Assembly (NCBI RefSeq): GCF_002926165.1
Contig: NZ_MAGP01000119.1
Coordinates: 1 to 62,557, forward strand
Direction of reading: 5' to 3'
Source: Micromonospora chalcea
GTDB lineage: Bacteria > Actinomycetota > Actinomycetes > Mycobacteriales > Micromonosporaceae
Length of the DNA: 62,557 nt
Shown: positions 57,591-62,557 of the stretch, piece by piece
How positions within the stretch are numbered: position 1 is the stretch's first letter
Layout of the letters: each line of letters opens with the position of its first letter
Translations under genes and position numbers: made by a program
Notes under the pieces: model-generated
Database searches by the model: none
Told to the model about the DNA's origin: nothing
What the model saw: only the letters and a program-made list of their open reading frames with translations

Positions 57591-58799
57591 TCAGGAACGT
57601 GACGGCAACCGCGGACAGACGAGGTCCCAGACGGCGTCGGCCAGGGCCTCCTTGGGCTGCTCGGCCAGCCGGTGCACGGCGCCGTCGGCGCCGATCACGG
57701 TGGCCGCGTTGGTGTCGGCGCCGAAGACCTTGTCCACGCCGACCTCGTTGACGACGATCATGTCGGCTCCCTTGCGGGCCAGTTTGGCCCGGCCGTTGGC
57801 CTCCGCGTCGTCGGTCTCCGCGGCGAAGATCACCAGCACCTGGCCGGGGCGGCGGACGCGACCCAGCTCGGCGGCGATGTCCGGGTTGGTGACCAGCTCG
57901 ATGGTCGGCGCGACACCGTCGTCCGACTTCTTGATCTTCCCGGTGGCGTAGCTGGCCGGCCGGAAGTCGGCGGGCGCGGCGGCCATCACCACGGCGTCCG
58001 CGTCGGCGGCCGCCGCCAGCGTCGCCGTGCGCAGCTCCTCGGTGGTGCCCACCCGGACCAGGTCCACCCCCGCCGGATCGGGCAGCGCCACGTTCGCCGC
58101 GACCAGCGTCACCCGGGCGCCCCGGGCCACGGCGGCGCGGGCGAACGCGTACCCCTGCTTGCCGGAGGACCGGTTGCCCAGGAACCGGACCGGGTCCAGC
58201 GGCTCGCGGGTGCCCCCGGCGGTGACCACCACGTGCCGGCCGGCCAGGTCGGCCTCGGCCTCGACGCCGCGGGCCAGGGCCCGTCGGGCCACCGCGAAGA
58301 TCTCCGCCGGGTCGGGCAGCCGGCCCTTGCCGGTGTCCCGCCCGGTGAGCCGCCCCACGGCCGGCTCGATCACCCGGACGCCGCGCGAGCGCAGCGTGGC
58401 CACGTTCGCCACGGTCGCCGGGTGCTCCCACATCTCGGTGTGCATGGCCGGCGCCAGCAGCACCGGGCAGCGCGCGGTCAGCAGCGTGTTTGTCAGCAGG
58501 TCGTCGGCGAGGCCGTGGGCGGCCTTGGCGAGCAGGTCAGCGGTGGCCGGGGCGACCACGACCAGGTCGGCGTGCTGCCCGAGCCGCACGTGCGGCACCT
58601 CGTGCACGTCGGACCAGACGTCGTCGGCCACCGGCTGGCCGGACAGGGCCGCCCAGGTCGGCGCCCCGACGAAACGGAGCGCCGAGGCGGTCGGCACCAC
58701 CCGGACCCGGTGACCCGACTCGGTGAAGAGCCGGAGCAGCTCACACGCCTTGTAGGCGGCGATGCCGCCGCCGACCCCGAGGACGATCTCGGCGGGCAT
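57591..58799 (-). CDS. coaBC: Bifunctional phosphopantothenoylcysteine synthetase/decarboxylase
   Basis: Two steps of coenzyme A synthesis. The chain has 402 residues. The flavoprotein decarboxylase half (CoaC, 1-180) has GGGIAAYKACEL, the catalytic His region and APAMHTEMWEHPA with PAVGRLTGRDTGKGRLPDP. The synthetase half (CoaB, about 190-400) has VVTAGGTREPLDPVRFLGNRSSGKQG and the KIKKSDD element. It follows rpoZ by 14 bases, as in many actinobacteria. Confidence 0.96.
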   Translation of the reverse strand: MPAEIVLGVGGGIAAYKACELLRLFTESGHRVRVVPTASALRFVGAPTWAALSGQPVADDVWSDVHEVPHVRLGQHADLVVVAPATADLLAKAAHGLADDLLTNTLLTARCPVLLAPAMHTEMWEHPATVANVATLRSRGVRVIEPAVGRLTGRDTGKGRLPDPAEIFAVARRALARGVEAEADLAGRHVVVTAGGTREPLDPVRFLGNRSSGKQGYAFARAAVARGARVTLVAANVALPDPAGVDLVRVGTTEELRTATLAAAADADAVVMAAAPADFRPASYATGKIKKSDDGVAPTIELVTNPDIAAELGRVRRPGQVLVIFAAETDDAEANGRAKLARKGADMIVVNEVGVDKVFGADTNAATVIGADGAVHRLAEQPKEALADAVWDLVCPRLPSRS

Positions 58800-58813
58800 C
58801 GGCGCGGGCGCGG

Positions 58814-59080
58814 TTACGGCTGGTCGGTCGGCTCAGCGGTGAGCAGGCCCGCGTTGATCTCGCGCATGGCGATGGAGAGCGGCTTCTCCTGCGGGGTGGT
58901 CTCCACCAGCGGGCCGACGTACTCCAGCAGGCCCTCACCGAGCTGGCTGTAGTAGGCGTTGACCTGACGGGCGCGCTTGGCGGCGAAGATGACCAGCGCG
59001 TACTTCGAGGTGGTCTTCTCGAGCAGCTCGTCGATCGGCGGGTTGGTGATGCCCTCGGGGTTGGTGGCGATGGATCCCAC
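58814..59080 (-). CDS. rpoZ: DNA-directed RNA polymerase, omega subunit
   Basis: An 88-residue assembly factor for the beta' subunit. It shows GITNPPIDELLEKTTSKYALVIFAAKRARQVNAYY, the family core, and PLSIAMREINAGLL at the end. GTG 59080 follows gmk by three bases. The order gmk-rpoZ-coaBC-metK-priA is standard for actinobacteria. Confidence 0.97.
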   Translation of the reverse strand: MGSIATNPEGITNPPIDELLEKTTSKYALVIFAAKRARQVNAYYSQLGEGLLEYVGPLVETTPQEKPLSIAMREINAGLLTAEPTDQP

Positions 59081-59083
59081 GAA

Positions 59084-59635
59084 TTAAACCTCTGCGTCTC
59101 GTGCGCCGCCCGCGGGCGGTCGGGCCGGAGCCAGGAAGGACGAACCGAGCAATCCTACCAGCTCCGCCGCGGCGCGCTCGGTGTGGTCGTGTGCCACGGC
59201 GTGGGCGAAGAGGGCCGCGACGTCCGGGTCGGCCCGGTACGCCGGCGGCGCGAGCAGCACCAGCCGGGCGCCGGGCGCCGCCGCCCGTACCGCGAGCGCG
59301 CCGCCCAGGTCCAGCGGCAGCAGCACCGGCCGGCCCGCGGCGAGCCGCGTCCGTACCTCGGCCCGGGGCACCCCCCGGCGGTACGGCCCGATGCGGCACC
59401 ACTCCAGCAGTTCCCCGGCGGCGATCAGCTGGTCGAAGGCGGGCGCGTCGAGGAAGACGCGGTCCACGCCGTCCCGCTCGTCGGGGCGGGGCGGCCGGGT
59501 GGTGGCGACCACCGGCACCCAGACAGACGCAAGGCGCGCCCGGACCGCCTCGACCACACTGCTCCGGCCGGCCCCGGAGGGACCGGACAGGACAGTGAGC
59601 CGAGCCGCCGAGCGCGCCTCGTCATCCGTGCTCAC
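59084..59635 (-). CDS. gmk: Guanylate kinase homologue, divergent nucleotide sites
   Basis: Occupies the standard gmk position and has the fold, but at 183 residues it differs at key sites. The P-loop reads GPSGAGRSS (18-26) with Arg24 where the ATP-binding lysine should be. The GMP-binding GxDYxF is GVDRVF (no tyrosine), and the YGT loop is GPYRRGVP. ATTRPPR is kept. Either the enzyme is weakened or its role has changed; a second, normal gmk may exist elsewhere. Confidence 0.8.
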   Translation of the reverse strand: MSTDDEARSAARLTVLSGPSGAGRSSVVEAVRARLASVWVPVVATTRPPRPDERDGVDRVFLDAPAFDQLIAAGELLEWCRIGPYRRGVPRAEVRTRLAAGRPVLLPLDLGGALAVRAAAPGARLVLLAPPAYRADPDVAALFAHAVAHDHTERAAAELVGLLGSSFLAPARPPAGGARDAEV

Positions 59636-59660
59636 CGCTTGTTTCTACACGGCGGGCCGT

Positions 59661-59978
59661 TCAGTTCGCGGCGAACTCCCCGAGCAGAGCCTTGCGCTGC
59701 TGCTCGCCGAGGCCGCGCAGGCGACGGCTGTCCGCGATCTTGAGCTTCTCCATGATCTGGGTGGCCCGGATCTTGCCGATGCCCGGCATCGCCTGGAGCA
59801 CGGCCGAAACCTTCAGCTTGCCCACGACGTCGTCGGACTCGGCCCGCTCGAGGACGGTGGCGAGGGTGGTCTTGCCCTGCTTGAGCTGCTCCTTCAGCTC
59901 AGCGCGGGCCTTGCGGATCTCCGCGGCCTTCTCCAGCGCGGCAGCGCGCTGTTCGGGGGTCAGTGACGGGAGCGGCAC
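59661..59978 (-). CDS. mihF: Integration host factor, actinobacterial type
   Basis: A nucleoid-associated DNA-binding protein of 105 residues. It matches the mycobacterial mIHF core: ALEKAAEIRKARAELKEQLKQG and the helix-two-turn-helix VSAVLQAMPGIGKIRATQIMEKLKIADSRRLRGLG (about 58-92). GTG 59978 has GAGGAG upstream. The 175-base gap up to pyrF contains TTGACC and AT-rich bases suitable for a promoter, but no gene. Confidence 0.95.
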   Translation of the reverse strand: MPLPSLTPEQRAAALEKAAEIRKARAELKEQLKQGKTTLATVLERAESDDVVGKLKVSAVLQAMPGIGKIRATQIMEKLKIADSRRLRGLGEQQRKALLGEFAAN

Positions 59979-60153
59979 CAGTTCTCCTCAGGTCCCTAGT
60001 ACGGCGGGCGGAGCGCCCCACCGCATCTGTGAAACGTGGTGTCGCTGGCAACCAAAGGGGTCCGTGGTTCCCAGCGCGGGGAAAACTAGCGGTCAACGGA
60101 GATTTCGGCAACGTGGGCGCGCGATGATCAACGGAAAGTGACCGAGCCGTCAG

Positions 60154-60993
60154 TCAGCCTACGGCGTCCAGGGCGCTCCGGCACTCGGCCAGCGCCCGCT
60201 CGGCGGCAGCGCGCAGAGCGTCCGGGTCCGGTCCCGCGCCGAGCACCTCCCGGGAGTACGACGGGAGCACCGACGGCAGCGCGGCGCCGAAGACGGTGCG
60301 CAACCCGGCGGGCGTGCCGCCCTGCGCGCCCAGGCCCGGAGCGAGCAGCGGACCGTTCACCGAGCCGAGGTCGTGACCGGTCTCGCCGACCGTCGCGCCG
60401 ACCACCAGACCGAAGCTTCCGAGCGGCTCCGCACCCCGGTTGAGCTGGGAAATCTCGTCGATCACGGTCTGCGCGACGGTGCGCCCGTCGGCCCCGACGG
60501 CACGCTGCACGGAGGCGCCCTCCGGGTTCGAGGTGAGGGCCAGGACGAAGACCCCGCCACCGTGCTCGGCTGCGGTGGAGAACATCGGCGCGAGTGAACC
60601 TACTCCCAGGTAGGGGCTCGCGGTCACCGCATCGACATACATCGGGCTGGATGGATCGAGGTACGCCGACGCGTACGCGGCCACCGTCGAGCCGATGTCG
60701 CCGCGCTTCACGTCAAGCAGAACGAGCGCTCCCAGATCTCGCAACTGTCGGATAGTTGACTCAAGCACCCCGACGCCGCGCGAGCCGAAGCGCTCGAAGA
60801 ACGCCGACTGCGGCTTGACCACGGCCACCCGGTCCCCGATCGCCTCCACCACGGTGCGGCAGAACCGGTCGAGTCCGTCGACGTCGTCGGTCAGCCCCCA
60901 GCCGGCCAGCAACCCGGGGTGCGGATCGATCCCCACGCACAGCGGCCCTCGCTCCGCCACGGCCCGGTGCAGTCGGGCGCCGAACGTCTCCAT
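60154..60993 (-). CDS. pyrF: Orotidine 5'-phosphate decarboxylase (type 2 family)
   Basis: Last step of UMP synthesis. At 279 residues it is the long actinobacterial form. It shows CVGIDPHPGLL, KPQSAFFERFG, the catalytic LLDVKRGDIGSTVAAYA (Lys/Asp of DxKxxD, about 92-108) and ASPYLGVGSL. ATG 60993 follows GGAGAGGAG. The neighbouring 87 bases up to bioA show nothing notable. Confidence 0.95.
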   Translation of the reverse strand: METFGARLHRAVAERGPLCVGIDPHPGLLAGWGLTDDVDGLDRFCRTVVEAIGDRVAVVKPQSAFFERFGSRGVGVLESTIRQLRDLGALVLLDVKRGDIGSTVAAYASAYLDPSSPMYVDAVTASPYLGVGSLAPMFSTAAEHGGGVFVLALTSNPEGASVQRAVGADGRTVAQTVIDEISQLNRGAEPLGSFGLVVGATVGETGHDLGSVNGPLLAPGLGAQGGTPAGLRTVFGAALPSVLPSYSREVLGAGPDPDALRAAAERALAECRSALDAVG

Positions 60994-61080
60994 CGCGTCT
61001 CTCCTCTCCCCGCGGCCCCGGGCCGCCTGGGCGTGTCCGGCGACGGCCTTCCCGTCGCGCCCTGTCGAACTCGGCCGGGC

Positions 61081-62355
61081 TCAGCCGGCCTTCACCGCCG
61101 CGGCCACCCCGGCCGCGATCCGCGCCACGTCCGCGGCGTCGCAGACGTACGGCGGCATGGTGTAGACGAGATCCCGGAACGGGCGCAGCCACACCCCCTG
61201 CGCCACCGCGGCGGCGGTCGCCCGGGGCAGGTCCACCTCGTGGTCGAGCTGCACCACCCCGATCGCGCCGAGCACCCGTACGTCGGCCACGCCGGGCGCG
61301 CCGCGCAACGGCGCCAGGCCGGCCCGCAGGCCCTCGGCGATCCCCGCCACCCGGCCGGCCCAGTCCCCGGCCCGCAGAAGCTCCAGGGAGGCGTTGGCGA
61401 CCGCGCAGGCGAGCGGGTTGCCCATGAACGTCGGTCCGTGCGCCAGCACCCCGTCGGCGGAGATCGCCCGCGCCACCTCGGGCGTGCAGAGCGCCGCGGC
61501 CAGCGTCAGGTACCCGCCGGTGAGCGCCTTGCCGACGCAGAGCACGTCCGGGGCCACCCCGGCGTGCTCGGCGGCGAACATCCTCCCGGTCCGGCCGAAG
61601 CCGGTGGCGATCTCGTCGAAGACCAGCAGGATGCCGTGCTTCCGGGTCACCTCGCGCAGCACACGCAGATAGTGCGGGTGGTGGAACCGCATCCCGCCGG
61701 CGCCCAGCAGCACCGGCTCGACGATCACCGCGGCCAGCTCGTCGGCGTGCCGCTCCACGGCGTCCACCAGAGCCGCCTCGTACGCCGGGTCGGGCGGCGC
61801 GTCGAAGCCGGACGGCGGCGCCGGCGCGAACACTTGCCGGGGCAGCACGTCGCCCCAGAGGTGGTGCATGCCGCCCTCCGGGTCGCAGACGCTCATCGGG
61901 TGGAACGTGTCACCGTGGTAGCCGCCCCGCCAGGTGCCCAGCCGGCGGCGCTGCGGGCGTCCCCGCGCCCGCTGGTACTGCAGGCACATCTTCACCGCGA
62001 CCTCGACGCTCACCGAGCCGGAGTCGGCCAGGAAGACGTGTTCCAGGCCGTCCGGGGTCAGCTCGACGAGCGTGCGCGCCAGGCGTACCGCCGGCTCGTG
62101 GGTGAGCCCGCCGAACATCACGTGGCTCATCCGCCCGAGCTGGCCGGTCACCGCGGCGTCGAGCGCCGGGTGCCGGTAGCCGTGGATCGCCGCCCACCAC
62201 GACGACATGCCGTCGACCAGCTCCCGCCCGTCGCCCTGCCGCAGCCGCACCCCTTGCGCGCTGTCCACGACGTACGGCGCGCCGGCGGAGGGCATCGCGG
62301 CGTACGGATGCCACACGTGCCGCCGGTCCGCGTCCAGAATCTCCTCAGGCGTCAC
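61081..62355 (-). CDS. bioA: Adenosylmethionine-8-amino-7-oxononanoate aminotransferase
   Basis: A biotin-pathway PLP aminotransferase of 424 residues, using SAM as amino donor. It shows HVWHPYAAMP at the start, VDGMSSWWAAIHGYRHP, FLADSGSVSVEVAVKM, GGYHGDTF and VGKALTGGYLTLAA with the PLP lysine (about residue 275). The WHPYA and SSWWAAIHG blocks distinguish it from other class III enzymes. GTG 62355 has GGAGGAG just upstream. No other bio gene is inside the window. Confidence 0.95.
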   Translation of the reverse strand: MTPEEILDADRRHVWHPYAAMPSAGAPYVVDSAQGVRLRQGDGRELVDGMSSWWAAIHGYRHPALDAAVTGQLGRMSHVMFGGLTHEPAVRLARTLVELTPDGLEHVFLADSGSVSVEVAVKMCLQYQRARGRPQRRRLGTWRGGYHGDTFHPMSVCDPEGGMHHLWGDVLPRQVFAPAPPSGFDAPPDPAYEAALVDAVERHADELAAVIVEPVLLGAGGMRFHHPHYLRVLREVTRKHGILLVFDEIATGFGRTGRMFAAEHAGVAPDVLCVGKALTGGYLTLAAALCTPEVARAISADGVLAHGPTFMGNPLACAVANASLELLRAGDWAGRVAGIAEGLRAGLAPLRGAPGVADVRVLGAIGVVQLDHEVDLPRATAAAVAQGVWLRPFRDLVYTMPPYVCDAADVARIAAGVAAAVKAG

Positions 62356-62382
62356 GTCTCCTCCTTCACCCCTCCCCGCCGC

Positions 62383-62483
62383 CCCCTCTCTTCCCGCGCG
62401 ATCTTGCGGTTGCTGCCCCTGCCGCGCCCGGAATGAGGGGGTGTGCCGGGGCCGCGAGTGCAAGATCGCGGGGAAGAGAGGGG
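62383..62483. repeat. Long-armed inverted repeat upstream of bioA
   Basis: Left arm 62383-62407 and right arm 62460-62483 are complementary over about 24 bases, with one extra base in the left arm. They enclose 52 GC-rich bases. It lies between the bioA start and the end of the gene entering from the right edge. It may be a terminator for that gene or a dispersed intergenic repeat. Confidence 0.7.
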
Positions 62484-62487
62484 TGGG

Positions 62488-62557
62488 TCAGGGGTGGGTG
62501 GTCCGGGTTATGGCTCTCGTCAGGGCGGGGCCGCGGTAGGTGATGCCGGTGTAGAGC
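62488..62557 (-). CDS. C-terminal fragment of a gene cut by the window edge
   Basis: On the minus strand one frame stays open from the edge to a TGA at 62488-62490, giving 22 residues that begin LYTGITYRGPALTRAITR. Almost every codon ends in G or C, as in real genes here, and the inverted repeat follows its stop. The fragment is too short to name. Confidence 0.4.
   Translation of the reverse strand, partial: LYTGITYRGPALTRAITRTTHP

Noticed and set aside
1..62557. tRNA genes, CRISPR arrays, insertion sequences or prophage genes
   Set aside because: No cloverleaf with a TTCRANY loop, no regularly spaced repeats and no transposase, integrase or phage structural motif were found by reading the sequence.

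Overview
The window is chromosomal DNA of a very high-GC actinomycete. The arginine cluster order argCJBDFRGH, a mycobacterial-type integration host factor beside rpoZ, a long-form HisG, GTG starts and many 4-bp stop/start overlaps (ATGA/GTGA) all fit. The wording of the rRNA leader and of several intergenic hairpins looks like Micromonosporaceae (Micromonospora/Salinispora type), but that is recalled from memory and was not tested. I saw no tRNA, CRISPR array, insertion sequence or phage gene.

Layout. 1-568: upstream end of an rRNA operon that reads leftwards out of the window, with two promoter candidates; the distal one is interleaved with the tyrS terminator. 569-6987: tyrS, a hotdog thioesterase, an NRAMP-like transporter with two small PRC-barrel proteins, a CNNM/CorC protein and two acetyltransferase-like genes. 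7019-17024: a probable low-oxygen module, comprising pyruvate phosphate dikinase, a small unknown membrane protein, zinc alcohol dehydrogenase, pyruvate formate-lyase and its radical-SAM activase, a lone cyclic-nucleotide-binding domain protein and two tandem-domain universal stress proteins. A palindromic sequence, GGGCCGnnGGTCCC, lies upstream of three of its transcription units. 17098-20754: a 42-bp palindrome, an LLM oxidoreductase/flavin reductase pair, a DNA glycosylase and two small genes.

20763-29254: the complete arginine pathway from N-acetylglutamate (argC, J, B, D, F, G, H) with its repressor argR, one leftward operon with two ARG-box-like sites around its promoter. 29296-35658: infC-rpmI-rplT, a TrmH-type methyltransferase and pheST; infC probably starts at ATC and has a long leader containing an attenuator-like hairpin. 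35673-42774: an FMN-riboswitch-controlled riboflavin operon (ribD, ribE, ribM/pnuC, ribBA, ribH) that runs into hisE, hisG, a YdcZ-type exporter and a PH-domain membrane protein. 42848-48599: a REC-GGDEF regulator, rpe, two tandem paralogous septum-formation-type lipoproteins and a secreted M28 peptidase.

48619-62557: core genes transcribed leftwards: bioA, pyrF, mihF, a divergent gmk, rpoZ, coaBC, metK, priA, a kinase/ParB-like fusion, a P450, def, fmt and rsmB. Most of the window is housekeeping; the anaerobic module with its shared motif is the most unusual part. Functional calls rest on motifs I could read in the translations. Promoter and operator calls are pattern-based and less certain.
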